Of a stretch of DNA of 64,000 nucleotides, positions 27,196 to 36,251 are shown piece after piece. Source of the DNA: Aquabacterium sp. (GTDB lineage Bacteria; Pseudomonadota; Gammaproteobacteria; Burkholderiales; Burkholderiaceae_C); the NCBI RefSeq assembly GCF_016234775.1, contig NZ_JACRAH010000001.1, positions 271,502 to 335,501 on the forward strand. Direction: 5' to 3'. The first letter of the stretch is position 1. Each line of letters begins with the position of its first letter. Below the pieces are notes generated by a model. The model had not been told where the DNA came from. It saw nothing but the letters and a program-made list of their open reading frames with translations, and made no database searches. The position numbers were made by a program, and so were the translations under genes.

Positions 27196-27223
27196 AACCC
27201 CGCCTGAACCCAGGCGGGGTTTG
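27196..27223 (+). terminator. Strong hairpin between infB and rbfA
   Basis: AACCCCGCCTG and CAGGCGGGGTT form a perfect 11-bp stem around AACC. Only a short T run (TTTG) follows, so it may be a partial terminator or an RNA stability element that lowers downstream expression rather than a full stop. Promoter evidence for rbfA-truB alone is not obvious. Confidence 0.6.
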
Positions 27224-27264
27224 TGCTTGAAGGGATGCCACTGCGCCGACAGCAGGAATTCACC

Positions 27265-27681
27265 ATGCGCCATAAACGTTCTACCCCCAACCGCAGCTTG
27301 CGCGTCAACGATCAGATCCAGCGGGATGTGGCCGAGTTGATCCGTGACCTGAAAGACCCGCGCATCGGCAGCATGGTGACGATCACCAATGTGGAAGTGA
27401 CGCCGGATTACGCCCACGCCAAGATCGGTTTTTCTCTCCTGGTGGGAGACCCTGTCGAGTGCGAAAAGGGCCTCAACGAAGCGGCCGGCTACATCCGCAA
27501 TGGTTTGTTCAAGCGCCTGCAGATCCATACCGTTCCTACCTTGCACTTCCACTTTGACCGCACCACCGAGCGTGCGCTGGAGTTGAGCGCACTGATCAAC
27601 CGCGCCGTGGCCGACAAGGCCAAGGATGCAGATGAGCAAGCCGCAGCGTCAGAGGGCAAAGACGGAGGCGAACAGCCTTGA
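27265..27681 (+). CDS. rbfA: 30S ribosome-binding factor RbfA
   Basis: RbfA binds immature 30S subunits and helps 16S 5' end processing and cold growth. The 138-residue protein starts at ATG 27265 ([20 protein letters not shown]) and shows KH-like fold motifs [39 protein letters not shown] and [19 protein letters not shown]. An acidic/Lys-rich tail of about 20 residues follows. The stop overlaps the TTG start of truB. Confidence 0.96.
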   Translation: MRHKRSTPNRSLRVNDQIQRDVAELIRDLKDPRIGSMVTITNVEVTPDYAHAKIGFSLLVGDPVECEKGLNEAAGYIRNGLFKRLQIHTVPTLHFHFDRTTERALELSALINRAVADKAKDADEQAAASEGKDGGEQP

Positions 27682-28718
27682 ACAAGCCCGTGCGTCAACC
27701 GCGTCGCCAACTGCATGGCGTCATCCTGCTTGACAAGCCTCTGGGCCTGTCGAGCAACGATGCATTGCAGAAGGTGCGCCGCTTGATGCGCGCTGAAAAG
27801 GCGGGTCATACCGGCACGCTGGACCCGCTGGCGACCGGTTTGTTGCCGCTGTGCTTTGGTGCAGCCACCAAGTTTTCTCAGGTGTCCCTGGACGCCGACA
27901 AGCGCTACACCGCCACGCTGAAGCTCGGGCAGACCACGACGACGGGTGATGCCGAAGGCGAGATCCTGCAGACTCGCCCGGTGACGGCCGAGCAGGTGAA
28001 CGCAAGCCGCATCGCCGAGGCCTGCGAGGCCTTCACCGGCCCCATCTCGCAGATCCCACCCATGCACTCGGCGCTGAAGCATCAGGGCCGTGCGCTGTAT
28101 GAATATGCCCGCGAAGGCATCGAGATCGAGCGCCCCGCCCGTGACGTGACCATTCATGCGATTGACATCGTCAGCTGGCAAGGTGACGAGTTGGTGCTGG
28201 ATGTTCGCTGCAGCAAGGGCACGTATATCCGTACGCTGGCCCAGGATATCGGCGAACATTTAGGCTGCGGTGCGCACCTGATCGGCTTGCGCCGTACAGG
28301 CAGCGGCGGCGTGAGCCTGCAAGGCGCGGTGACGCTGGATGCCATGCTGGCCATGTCCGAGCAAGAGCGTGACGCGCACTTGCAGCCGGCCGATGTTTTG
28401 TTGAATGATTGGGCCGATGTGCTGTTGTCCGAGTCGGAGGCCGCGCGCTTTCTGACCGGCCTGCGTCGTCGGACGCATCTGGCGGACGCGGCCCAAGTGC
28501 GTGTCTACGGTCCTGTGCCTGGCCAAGGCAAGGGCGAAGGCCGCGTCTTGCTGGGCAGCGCCCACATCAAGGCCGGTGAATTGATCCCGACGCGTCTGCT
28601 GAGTCCAACTGAAGTACAAGGCCTGCTTGAAGTGCAGGCCGCGGTTCAGGCGACAGTGCAGACGCAAACCGAAACCGCTGACGCCGCCGCGCTACGTCAG
28701 CCCGACCCTGTTCTTTGA
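27678..28718 (+). CDS. truB: tRNA pseudouridine(55) synthase TruB
   Basis: TruB converts U55 in the T-loop of tRNAs to pseudouridine and acts as an RNA chaperone. The 346-residue protein starts at TTG 27678, overlapping the rbfA stop by four bases with GGAGG nine bases upstream; GTG 27690 is an alternative. Motifs are [18 protein letters not shown], catalytic Asp in [43 protein letters not shown] and [15 protein letters not shown]. The C-terminal extension after residue 300 is low-complexity. Confidence 0.96.
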   Translation: MNKPVRQPRRQLHGVILLDKPLGLSSNDALQKVRRLMRAEKAGHTGTLDPLATGLLPLCFGAATKFSQVSLDADKRYTATLKLGQTTTTGDAEGEILQTRPVTAEQVNASRIAEACEAFTGPISQIPPMHSALKHQGRALYEYAREGIEIERPARDVTIHAIDIVSWQGDELVLDVRCSKGTYIRTLAQDIGEHLGCGAHLIGLRRTGSGGVSLQGAVTLDAMLAMSEQERDAHLQPADVLLNDWADVLLSESEAARFLTGLRRRTHLADAAQVRVYGPVPGQGKGEGRVLLGSAHIKAGELIPTRLLSPTEVQGLLEVQAAVQATVQTQTETADAAALRQPDPVL

Positions 28719-28739
28719 TTTCAGACCAGTGAGCTTCCT

Positions 28740-30566
28740 ATGAGTACTCAAATCCGCAATATTGCGATCATCGCCCACGTTGACCATGGCAAAACGACCA
28801 TGGTTGACCAATTGCTGCGTCAAAGCGGTACCTTTGCCGACCACGAAAAGGTCGTCGATACCGTGATGGACAACAACGCCATCGAACGCGAACGCGGTAT
28901 CACCATCCTGGCGAAGAACTGCGCCGTGAGCTGGGAAGGCACGCACATCAACATCGTCGACACCCCGGGCCACGCGGACTTCGGCGGTGAAGTCGAGCGC
29001 GCGCTGTCCATGGTGGACGGTGTGGTGTTGCTGATCGACGCGCAAGAAGGCCCGATGCCTCAGACGCGCTTCGTGACCAAGAAGGCACTGGCCCTGGGTC
29101 TGAAGCCCATCGTCGTGGTCAACAAGGTGGACAAGCCCGGTGCCAAGCCTGACGCCGTCGTGAACGCCGCTTTCGACCTGTTCGACAAGTTGGGTGCCAC
29201 CGACGAGCAGCTGGACTTCCCCGTGGTGTACGCATCGGGCATCAACGGCTGGACCTCGCTGGAAGAAGGCGCACCTGGTGAGAAGTGGGGCAACGACATG
29301 TCGGCCCTGTTCAACACCGTGCTCAAGCACGTGCCTGCCCAGACGGGTGACCCTGCTGCCCCACTGCAACTGCAGATTTCGGCACTGGACTTCTCGACCT
29401 TCGTCGGTCGCATCGGCGTGGGCCGCATCAGCCAAGGCACGGCCAAGCCCGGCCAGGACGTGGTCGTGATGGAAGGCCCTGAGGGCAAGCCCATCAAGGG
29501 TCGCATCAACCAGGTGCTGACTTTCCAGGGGCTGGATCGCGTGCAAGTGACCGAAGCCGGTCCTGGCAACATCGTGCTGATCAACGGTATCGAAGACGTC
29601 AACATCGGCGTGACCGTGACCGACCCGATCAACCCGGCTCCGCTGCCCATGCTGAAGGTGGACGAGCCCACGCTGACCATGAACTTCTGCGTGAACAACT
29701 CGCCTCTGGCCGGTCGTGAAGGCAAGTACGTGACCAGCCGTCAGATCTGGGACCGTCTGCAGAAAGAGCTGCAACACAACGTGGCCCTGCGCGTGAAGGA
29801 AACCGACGAAGACGGTATCTTCGAAGTGTGCGGTCGCGGCGAACTGCACCTGACCATCTTGCTGGAAAACATGCGCCGCGAAGGCTATGAACTGGCCGTG
29901 TCCAAGCCCCGCGTGATGTTCAAGGACATCAACGGCGAGAAGTGCGAGCCAATGGAGCTGGTCACTGCCGACGTGGAAGAAATCCACCAAGGTGGCGTGA
30001 TGCAGGCGCTGGGTCTGCGCAAGGGCGATCTGGTCAACATGGAGCCGGACGGTCATGGCCGCGTGCGCCTGGAATACCGCATTCCTGCTCGTGGCCTGAT
30101 CGGCTTCAGCAACGAATTCATGAACCTGACGCGTGGTTCTGGCCTGATCTCGTCGATCTTCGACGGCTATGAGCCGCACAAGGGTGAAATCGGTGGCCGC
30201 AAGAACGGCGTGCTGATCTCCATGGACGACGGTGAAATCTTCACCTACGCCCTGGGCAAGCTGGACGACCGTGGCCGCATGTTCGTGAAGCCGAACGACC
30301 CCGTGTACGAAGGCATGATCGTCGGCATCCACAGCCGCGACAACGACCTGGTGGTCAACGCCACGCGAACCAAGCAGCTGACCAACTTCCGCGTGTCCGG
30401 CAAGGAAGACGCGATCAAGATCACGCCTCCGATCGACCTGACGCTGGAATACGGCGTGGACTTCATCGATGACGACGAGTTGGTCGAAATCACGCCCAAG
30501 TCGATCCGTGTGCGCAAGCGCCACCTGAAGGAACACGATCGCAAGCGTGCTTCGCGCGAAGCTTGA
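28740..30566 (+). CDS. typA: Ribosome-associated GTPase TypA/BipA
   Basis: TypA is an EF-G-like GTPase involved in ribosome assembly and stress responses. The 608-residue protein has the G1 motif [15 protein letters not shown] at residue 10, [14 protein letters not shown], and NKVDKPGA, then domains II, III, V and the TypA-specific C-terminal domain. Its start is 21 bases after truB, so it is probably read from the rimP operon at least partly. A strong terminator follows. Confidence 0.97.
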   Translation: MSTQIRNIAIIAHVDHGKTTMVDQLLRQSGTFADHEKVVDTVMDNNAIERERGITILAKNCAVSWEGTHINIVDTPGHADFGGEVERALSMVDGVVLLIDAQEGPMPQTRFVTKKALALGLKPIVVVNKVDKPGAKPDAVVNAAFDLFDKLGATDEQLDFPVVYASGINGWTSLEEGAPGEKWGNDMSALFNTVLKHVPAQTGDPAAPLQLQISALDFSTFVGRIGVGRISQGTAKPGQDVVVMEGPEGKPIKGRINQVLTFQGLDRVQVTEAGPGNIVLINGIEDVNIGVTVTDPINPAPLPMLKVDEPTLTMNFCVNNSPLAGREGKYVTSRQIWDRLQKELQHNVALRVKETDEDGIFEVCGRGELHLTILLENMRREGYELAVSKPRVMFKDINGEKCEPMELVTADVEEIHQGGVMQALGLRKGDLVNMEPDGHGRVRLEYRIPARGLIGFSNEFMNLTRGSGLISSIFDGYEPHKGEIGGRKNGVLISMDDGEIFTYALGKLDDRGRMFVKPNDPVYEGMIVGIHSRDNDLVVNATRTKQLTNFRVSGKEDAIKITPPIDLTLEYGVDFIDDDELVEITPKSIRVRKRHLKEHDRKRASREA

Positions 30567-30607
30567 AGCTGATTCACGTGCAGGCCCGAACGGGCTAGTA
30601 CGATACG

Positions 30608-30640
30608 AGGGCTGCACCTGCAAGGGTGCGGCCCTTTTTT
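30608..30640 (+). terminator. Rho-independent terminator after typA
   Basis: AGGGCTGCACC and GGTGCGGCCCT form an 11-bp stem (one G-T pair) around a 6-base loop, followed by six T. It closes the ribosome biogenesis operon. Confidence 0.9.
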
Positions 30641-30657
30641 CATGTGGAGTGAAGTTG

Positions 30658-31776
30658 ATGGAAAGCTTGGTTCTGACAGAGGTGATCGGTGGCCTGGGCG
30701 TGATCACGCTCAATCGCCCCAAGGCCCTCAATGCCTTGTCGCTGGAGATGGTGCGTGAACTGCACAATGTGCTGGCTGGCTGGCGCACCGACGAGGCCGT
30801 GCTGGGCGTGTTGCTCAAGGGCGCGGGCCGGCTGGACGAGCACGGCAAGCCTCATGGCGCCGTGCATTTTTGCGCGGGCGGTGACATCCGTTTCATCCAC
30901 CAGGCAGCGGTAACGGGGGACTTGAGCCTCGACGACTTCTTCACCGAAGAGTATGCGCTGGATCACCTCATCCACACCTATCCCAAGCCATTCGTGGCCT
31001 GGATGGAGGGCATCACCATGGGTGGGGGCATGGGCCTGGCGCAGGGGGCGACGTGGCGCGTGGCCACGGAGTCCATTCGCATGGCGATGCCAGAGACGCG
31101 AATTGGCTTGTTTCCGGACGTGGCGGGTGGCTACTTTCTGTCGCGTTGTGCGGGCGCGATCGGCGAGTACCTGGGTGTGGTTGGCCCCCATCTGCACGTG
31201 ACGGACGCCTTGACGCTGGGGCTGGCCGACGCGCACGCCCAGGCGGCCAGCTTGCCGGATTTGCTGGCATCGTTCAGGCAGATGCGCGCAACGTCTGCGG
31301 ATGATTTGTTGAGTCGGGTGAAAGCTCATGTGGAGGCCCATGGGCTGCCAACCTTGCCGGAGGCGACAGTGACCGTGCATGCCGATCAGATCAACCGGCA
31401 TTTCAGTCTGCACACCATGCCGGAGATCGAAGCATCGCTCCAGCGCGACGACAGCGAGTGGGCTCAGGGTGTCTTGCGCCAGATGGCGGGGCATTCGCCT
31501 TTGATGATGTGCGTCACGCTGGAGCAGATCCGCCGTGCACGCTCCATGAGTCTGGCCGATGTCTTTCGCATGGAGCGCGGGATGGTCCGCCAGTGTTTCG
31601 CCTTGCGCAAGGGGCGCGATAGCGAGACGGCTGAAGGCGTACGCGCCCTAGTGATTGACAAGGATCAGCAGCCCAAATGGAGGGCAAGCAGCCTGTCTGA
31701 GGTGTCACCCGCGTCGGTGGAGGTCTTTTTTGAGTCTCCCTGGCCTTTGCGATCACACCCGCTGAGGGATTTGTGA
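30658..31776 (+). CDS. Enoyl-CoA hydratase/3-hydroxyisobutyryl-CoA hydrolase family
   Basis: A 372-residue crotonase-fold enzyme. VHFCAGGDIRF is the first oxyanion motif, MEGITMGGGMGLAQG the second, and MAMPETRIGLFPDVAGGYFLSR carries the catalytic Glu and the FPDVGG-like signature of 3-hydroxyisobutyryl-CoA hydrolase. The 370-residue length also fits that group rather than plain hydratases (260). In relatives it hydrolyses 3-hydroxyisobutyryl-CoA in valine breakdown. I start it at ATG 30658 with GGAG nine bases upstream. It is the last clearly non-cluster gene before the synthetase region. Confidence 0.87.
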   Translation: MESLVLTEVIGGLGVITLNRPKALNALSLEMVRELHNVLAGWRTDEAVLGVLLKGAGRLDEHGKPHGAVHFCAGGDIRFIHQAAVTGDLSLDDFFTEEYALDHLIHTYPKPFVAWMEGITMGGGMGLAQGATWRVATESIRMAMPETRIGLFPDVAGGYFLSRCAGAIGEYLGVVGPHLHVTDALTLGLADAHAQAASLPDLLASFRQMRATSADDLLSRVKAHVEAHGLPTLPEATVTVHADQINRHFSLHTMPEIEASLQRDDSEWAQGVLRQMAGHSPLMMCVTLEQIRRARSMSLADVFRMERGMVRQCFALRKGRDSETAEGVRALVIDKDQQPKWRASSLSEVSPASVEVFFESPWPLRSHPLRDL

Positions 31777-31803
31777 CGCGCGGATTGGGGATGCCTGGCC
31801 GGT

Positions 31804-32511
31804 TCAGGACCGGATCCAGGCAAGGCAGGCCGAATGCGGCACGGCCAAGGGCAGGTGAGCAAGGTCAAGCCACTCGACGAGGCCGCCTTCTGGTCTGTGC
31901 CATTGCCCTCGCGCCGGTGTGGGCGCCAGCCCCAGTTCCACCTGGTCAGGCGGTGTGATCAGGCCGGTTCCAACAGCCTTCAGGCAGGCTTCCTTGCGTG
32001 TCCAGGCGGTGTAGAGCACGCTTGCCTGGTCAGCTGGTGTGGTGGCGCGCCATGTGCGCAGTTCAGCCTGACTGAACACGCTTTCAGCCAGATCTTGCAT
32101 GTGGGGCCACGGCTTGTGCATTTCGAGGTCGACACCGATCTCCCAGTGGGGGTGCAGTGCGATCAGGGCCCAGTTGTCGCTGTGGGTCAGATTGAAGTGA
32201 AGTGCTGGCGACGCCGTCATCAGCGTGGGTTTGCCGTTTGCGCGTGTCGTCATGGGCACGTCGCGAGGCGCGCACAGGCAAGCCGGGGCCAGCAGGACAC
32301 GTAAGGCCGCGTGTGCTGCCATGTACCGATGCGCATCGACAGCGCGCGCAAAACGTGCGGCACGTTGTTTGTCTTCGTCGCTCAGGCAGGCCCTGGTGGC
32401 AGCGCTGACTTCGTCATCCATGTCGGGTAGTTCGACCAGATGGAGTTGGCAGTCCTCCTGAAAGCGGCTCGACAAGGTCTGTTGTGCCGCAGCATGGACA
32501 TCCCAGGTCAC
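31804..32511 (-). CDS. 4'-phosphopantetheinyl transferase, Sfp type
   Basis: Sfp-type transferases attach phosphopantetheine from CoA to the Ser of carrier domains in NRPS and PKS proteins. The 235-residue protein has HFNLTHSDN (residues 105-113), GVDLE (126-130) with Mg-binding Asp128 and Glu130, and WTRKEACLKAVGTG (from 170) with Glu174. This is the broad-specificity long form, unlike the short AcpS family. It overlaps the methyltransferase gene by four bases, so the two are translationally coupled. The position 4.6 kb from the 3' end of the NRPS/PKS gene suggests it activates the synthetase's four carrier domains. Confidence 0.92.
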   Translation of the reverse strand: MTWDVHAAAQQTLSSRFQEDCQLHLVELPDMDDEVSAATRACLSDEDKQRAARFARAVDAHRYMAAHAALRVLLAPACLCAPRDVPMTTRANGKPTLMTASPALHFNLTHSDNWALIALHPHWEIGVDLEMHKPWPHMQDLAESVFSQAELRTWRATTPADQASVLYTAWTRKEACLKAVGTGLITPPDQVELGLAPTPARGQWHRPEGGLVEWLDLAHLPLAVPHSACLAWIRS

Positions 32512-33305
32512 GATTTCAAGCGGAAATACAAGCCGCTGTAGGCATCGAAGAAATCTTCGGCGAAGCCCAGTGAGTGGAAGGTGCGCTCTGGAACCTCCCA
32601 GGCATCGACCAGTTCATAGCCCAGTTGTTCGACAGACTGGACGAACGCGGCTCTGTTGAAAACTTTGTGTGGCACGAAGGAACCGAAGCCGATGTTCTGT
32701 GTGGACACAAAGCCCGGGGCTTGGGTCAGTGGCAGTTTGTTGAGCAGAATGTGGCGGGGTTTGTGTACAGCGCGTGCCAGCAGTGCAGGCAGGTCGTAGG
32801 CTTCGATGAACTCCAGCACGCCGGCTGCCATCCAGATCTCGCTGTCGAGCCATCCTGATGGCCAGTCATCGGAGAAGGTCAGCGCCTGCGCGCCACGTTG
32901 GCTGGCCAGTTCCCGGCCTTGCGGGATGAATGCCGACAACTCATGGACACGCCACTGGATGCCCTCGGGATAGCGAAGGTACTGCTGGTAGGCGTAGTAC
33001 TGATTGCCAATCGATCCACCGATGTCCAGGACCGAACTGGCACCACTGGCAAAGGCTTCGCGCAGCCAGAAGATCACAGGATAGTCAAATGCCCAGATGC
33101 GCTTGGATCGTTCATCGACGTATTCTTGCGTGAATTTGTCGTGGCTGAACTCCGGCGACGCGGGCAACCAGGCTCGCGCCTCGGCAAAGGACTCGAAATG
33201 CCCGCAGTGATAGCCACGTCCGCCAGGACCCAGGTACCTGCGGATAGCGCGCTTGCGCAACAAGGTGCGGATCAGAGGCAGTCGTTTGATGTGGGCCAGT
33301 TGCAT
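32508..33305 (-). CDS. SAM-dependent methyltransferase, TIGR04325-like
   Basis: A 265-residue protein with a Rossmann-type SAM site ASSVLDIGGSIGNQYYAY (about residues 89-106) and downstream WMAAGVLEFIEAYDLP. The order, the VLDIGGSxG motif and the N-terminal RRYLGPGGRGYHCGHFESFAEA resemble the TIGR04325 methyltransferase family, members of which often sit in polysaccharide loci. Substrate unknown. It is first of a two-gene operon with the Sfp-type transferase and is divergent from the SGNH hydrolase. It could methylate the peptide-polyketide product or a surface polymer; the sequence does not choose between them. Confidence 0.72.
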   Translation of the reverse strand: MQLAHIKRLPLIRTLLRKRAIRRYLGPGGRGYHCGHFESFAEARAWLPASPEFSHDKFTQEYVDERSKRIWAFDYPVIFWLREAFASGASSVLDIGGSIGNQYYAYQQYLRYPEGIQWRVHELSAFIPQGRELASQRGAQALTFSDDWPSGWLDSEIWMAAGVLEFIEAYDLPALLARAVHKPRHILLNKLPLTQAPGFVSTQNIGFGSFVPHKVFNRAAFVQSVEQLGYELVDAWEVPERTFHSLGFAEDFFDAYSGLYFRLKS

Positions 33306-33411
33306 GGTTGATCACGCTGCGAGCGGCAGAGTCGGGATTGAAGAATAAGATACACCGGGGGCGCGCGGCGAGATGCTGCGGTTTGGGTATGAAACGCAAA
33401 GCGAAGACATC

Positions 33412-34509
33412 ATGAAGAAGGTTTGGGTGCTGACCGCGGCACTGTTGGGGCTGGGCTTGGCCTTGTTCATTTTACTGTCCGTGGACGAACGTCTTCAGCG
33501 GTGGCGCCACGTGCCGACACACACGAATGCGGTGCCATTTGGGGTACTGGGCGATTCTGACAGCCACGCCTACCACGATGAGTTCAGCTTCGGGCACCGC
33601 CCCGAGGCTCGTGGTGGCGCCTTGAGGCAGCGTACATGGCAATGGACGGAGGTGCTGGGGCACCTGCGCAGTGAGCAGCTGGATCCTGGGCCATGGGGGC
33701 AATGGGGTACGCGGTACCGGCGCCTGTCGGTGCTGCGCGACGCCGTGGGGCAGGATGGACGTTTTCTCCGCAAAGAGGACTACCTCTACAACCAGGCCTA
33801 TTCTGGCGCGGTCTGCGCCAACCTCAATGTGGCGCCGCACGATCAGGTTGGTCGTCTGTTGACCACCATGGCGCGAGAGTCTGGGCGTTGGCAGCGTGGC
33901 GTGGTGGTGATCCGCATGGGGACCAACGATTTTGGCAGGCAGGAAAGCCTGGACGCCTTGTCTCGCGATCCGCTGGACCCCCAAGTCGTCGGCTCGATCG
34001 ATGCGTGTCTGGGCCATATCGGGCAGGCAGTGGCGCGCTTGCATGCGGTCTACCCGGGCTTGCGTATCGTGTTGGTGGGCATCTTCAACAACGCGGAGTG
34101 GGAGAAGTTCCATCATCTTTGGCGTTCTCCTCAGGCCCAGTCCCGGATTCATCAGGGGCTGGCGCGTTTCGATGATGGCTTGAAGGCGCTTGCGCTAGGC
34201 AAGTCGGGGGTGGCCGTGTTTGATGACCAGGCCTGGTTTGCCGGGCTTTGGGGTTCGCGCCGTGCGACCGGGCAACCGGCCTATCGGAACGTGCGATTCG
34301 GCGAGCGCTTCGAGGTGCGCAATACCGGTGGGGATGAGCCGATGAACGCGACGCTGGCAGACGGCCACGCCGGATCGGTCTGGAATGCCCTGTGGGCCCA
34401 GGCGATGGTGGCGCTCCTGGTGGAGCGGTTCGGCGTGCCGGTGCCGCCTTTGCAGACCCAGGAACTGGTGCAGTTTGTGGATCCGGACGGGCGATTCGGC
34501 ATGCGTTGA
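33412..34509 (+). CDS. SGNH-family hydrolase with N-terminal membrane anchor
   Basis: A 365-residue protein. After KK a hydrophobic helix (VWVLTAALLGLGLALFILLSV) acts as signal anchor, so the enzyme should face the periplasm. SGNH blocks are visible: block I GDSDSHAYHDE with the nucleophile Ser, IRMGTNDF (block III Gly-Asn), and DGHAG (block V, the Asp-x-His pair). Relatives are esterases, thioesterases or sugar O-acetylesterases; the substrate here is unknown. ATG 33412 is preferred because it begins the anchor; ATG 33373 is an in-frame alternative. Its stop is 15 bases from the convergent cupin-type gene. Confidence 0.75.
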   Translation: MKKVWVLTAALLGLGLALFILLSVDERLQRWRHVPTHTNAVPFGVLGDSDSHAYHDEFSFGHRPEARGGALRQRTWQWTEVLGHLRSEQLDPGPWGQWGTRYRRLSVLRDAVGQDGRFLRKEDYLYNQAYSGAVCANLNVAPHDQVGRLLTTMARESGRWQRGVVVIRMGTNDFGRQESLDALSRDPLDPQVVGSIDACLGHIGQAVARLHAVYPGLRIVLVGIFNNAEWEKFHHLWRSPQAQSRIHQGLARFDDGLKALALGKSGVAVFDDQAWFAGLWGSRRATGQPAYRNVRFGERFEVRNTGGDEPMNATLADGHAGSVWNALWAQAMVALLVERFGVPVPPLQTQELVQFVDPDGRFGMR

Positions 34510-34524
34510 CGTGCGGCAGGCTGA

Positions 34525-35394
34525 TCAGCCGGCGTAGCCCCTCATCTTGAGGTAGCGGTGCCACATGCGGGATTTGATGGCGTCCTTGAAGTCCGACTGG
34601 CCGATGCCTGAGGGGCTCAGTCCCACGCGGCCCAGTTGCTTGCGCAGCACATGGTTGAACGACAGCGCATCTTTCCAGCGAACGCTCTCGTCCGTGTTGA
34701 AAATGATCGACATCGAGATGGACACGTCGTCTGGCCCGTTGCGCACGTGGTGTCCTGCAATGAAGGGGATGTGCAGCGCCTCCCCCGGGCTGAACTCGAA
34801 TGGGGTCGCGAAGGCGTCACGTTCGATCGTCCAGGGCAGCTTGGTGTTTTCTCGGACCACATAGGCTTCCCTGTTGGGCTGTGACACCAGTCGGTCATCC
34901 CAGGGCAGACCCACGGTGACCGTCTTGCTGCCACGGAACTGCATCAGGAAGGTGGAGTAGCGGTCTATGTGAAAGGGCGTGACGCTGTTGGGCGAGGCGA
35001 TGAAAAGATAGAGTTGTGCGTCAATAGGCCGTTTTCCGACGCCGCGCAAGGCCATCAATGCAGCGACCTCGGCACACAGCGCCTTGTACAGGTCAGCAAA
35101 GGAGGGATCGACCTCTGGCGAGCGGACCATGATGTAGGAGTCGGTGGTCCGGATGGATTCGATGGTCTCTTCCAGCGTGCGTTCCTTGGGCTTCTTGCGG
35201 AAGGTGGACTCGAAGTCTGCCCCGACATCCAGCAAGCCCTTGGAATACATGACCTGCTGTTGAGGCAAGGTGGGCAGAACGCGTGAGAGGTTCTCCAGTG
35301 ACAGCGCGGGGTGCCCCAGCAGTTTGTGGTGGAACTTGAACGGCTGTCTGTCCAGCAGTTCGCTCTTGATGTCGTCGGCAAAGCAGGGCGTCAT
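34525..35394 (-). CDS. JmjC/cupin-like Fe(II) oxygenase candidate
   Basis: A 289-residue protein with a cupin-8/JmjC-like core. TPFHIDRYSTFLMQF supplies His142 and Asp144 of an HxD pair, and GEALHIPFIAGHHVRNG supplies a distal His (215 or 216), the pattern of Fe(II)/2-oxoglutarate enzymes. The last part (SRMWHRYLKMRGYAG) is basic and helical. Relatives hydroxylate amino-acid residues, so it could hydroxylate the proline-derived unit or another carrier-bound intermediate; this is inference. I start it at ATG 35394 (MTPCFADDIKSE), where no good Shine-Dalgarno is seen; the next gene's stop is 17 bases upstream, so it is probably coupled. Last gene of the synthetase operon. Confidence 0.6.
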   Translation of the reverse strand: MTPCFADDIKSELLDRQPFKFHHKLLGHPALSLENLSRVLPTLPQQQVMYSKGLLDVGADFESTFRKKPKERTLEETIESIRTTDSYIMVRSPEVDPSFADLYKALCAEVAALMALRGVGKRPIDAQLYLFIASPNSVTPFHIDRYSTFLMQFRGSKTVTVGLPWDDRLVSQPNREAYVVRENTKLPWTIERDAFATPFEFSPGEALHIPFIAGHHVRNGPDDVSISMSIIFNTDESVRWKDALSFNHVLRKQLGRVGLSPSGIGQSDFKDAIKSRMWHRYLKMRGYAG

Positions 35395-35411
35395 GATGGT
35401 ATGGCGTTGGA

Positions 35412-36251
35412 TCAGTTCAGATGTGCAGCAAAACGGGTGACGGCGTCGATCAGGCGTCGCTGGGCATGCAGCGTGGAGACGGTGTGATCGACATCGGGGA
35501 TCAGGTCGCAGGGCAGATCGGCCACGGCACCATAGGCTTTGAACGTGTCTCGCCACTGACCTGCGTAGTTGAACAGCCAGAGAAAGCTGCCTGAATAGAC
35601 CAGTTGCACACGGACTTGCTTGTCGACGATCACCTTCAGGCGCGCGGCGAACTCGTCGCGGGTGGGCGAGGCATACGGGTTGTCCAGCAACTGTTGCATT
35701 GGCTCGCTTTGCCGGGGGGCAGGTCTCAGCCGTTTGAGCAGCAAGCCCGGCAAGCGCCCGGCCCATCCCATCAATGTCCCCGACGGATCGACGTTCAGTT
35801 GCCGCCAGGCGCGCACGAGCGACGTCTTCTTGTTGGGATAAGCGTGCGTGTCCATCAGCCACAAGGCCTTGAGGCGATCGTCCACCATGGCCGTCGACAC
35901 ACCATGGTGTGCAGCCGAGCAGATGCCGGCCAGCGCGAAGGTCTGGATCGAGGTCAGGCGCTGGATGTGGTCCATCGCAGCCTGCAGGTCGGCGACGGCT
36001 TGCTGGTCATAGGACAAGGTCGAGTCGGATGCCTCGCTGTCACCTTGGCCGGACAGGTCAAGGCGCAGCACGGTGTGGCCTTGGGCGGCGAGTGCCCGGG
36101 CCAGTTTCACGTTGATCCGGTGAGGGCCCATGCGGTGGATGACGCCCGCATTGAGCAAGAGGATGGCGGTACCCCTGGATGGCCCATCCGGACGGGTCAG
36201 GGTGCCGGTCAGCCTGGCGCCCGGGCCGAAGGTGAGGATGTTTTCGTTCAT
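35412..36251 (-). CDS. Alpha/beta hydrolase with Cys nucleophile elbow
   Basis: A 279-residue alpha/beta hydrolase. The fold markers are LLLNAGVIHRMGPHR, RLDLSGQGDS and the elbow LAGICSAAHHG, where Cys111 occupies the nucleophile position normally held by Ser. Asp255-His256 (DVDHTVS) could complete the triad. A Cys at the elbow is seen in some dienelactone-hydrolase-like and exosortase-associated hydrolases, which it resembles in size and pairing with a second hydrolase. It overlaps that gene by four bases and follows the NRPS/PKS in the same direction. The missing thioesterase makes it a candidate for product release. Confidence 0.75.
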   Translation of the reverse strand: MNENILTFGPGARLTGTLTRPDGPSRGTAILLLNAGVIHRMGPHRINVKLARALAAQGHTVLRLDLSGQGDSEASDSTLSYDQQAVADLQAAMDHIQRLTSIQTFALAGICSAAHHGVSTAMVDDRLKALWLMDTHAYPNKKTSLVRAWRQLNVDPSGTLMGWAGRLPGLLLKRLRPAPRQSEPMQQLLDNPYASPTRDEFAARLKVIVDKQVRVQLVYSGSFLWLFNYAGQWRDTFKAYGAVADLPCDLIPDVDHTVSTLHAQRRLIDAVTRFAAHLN

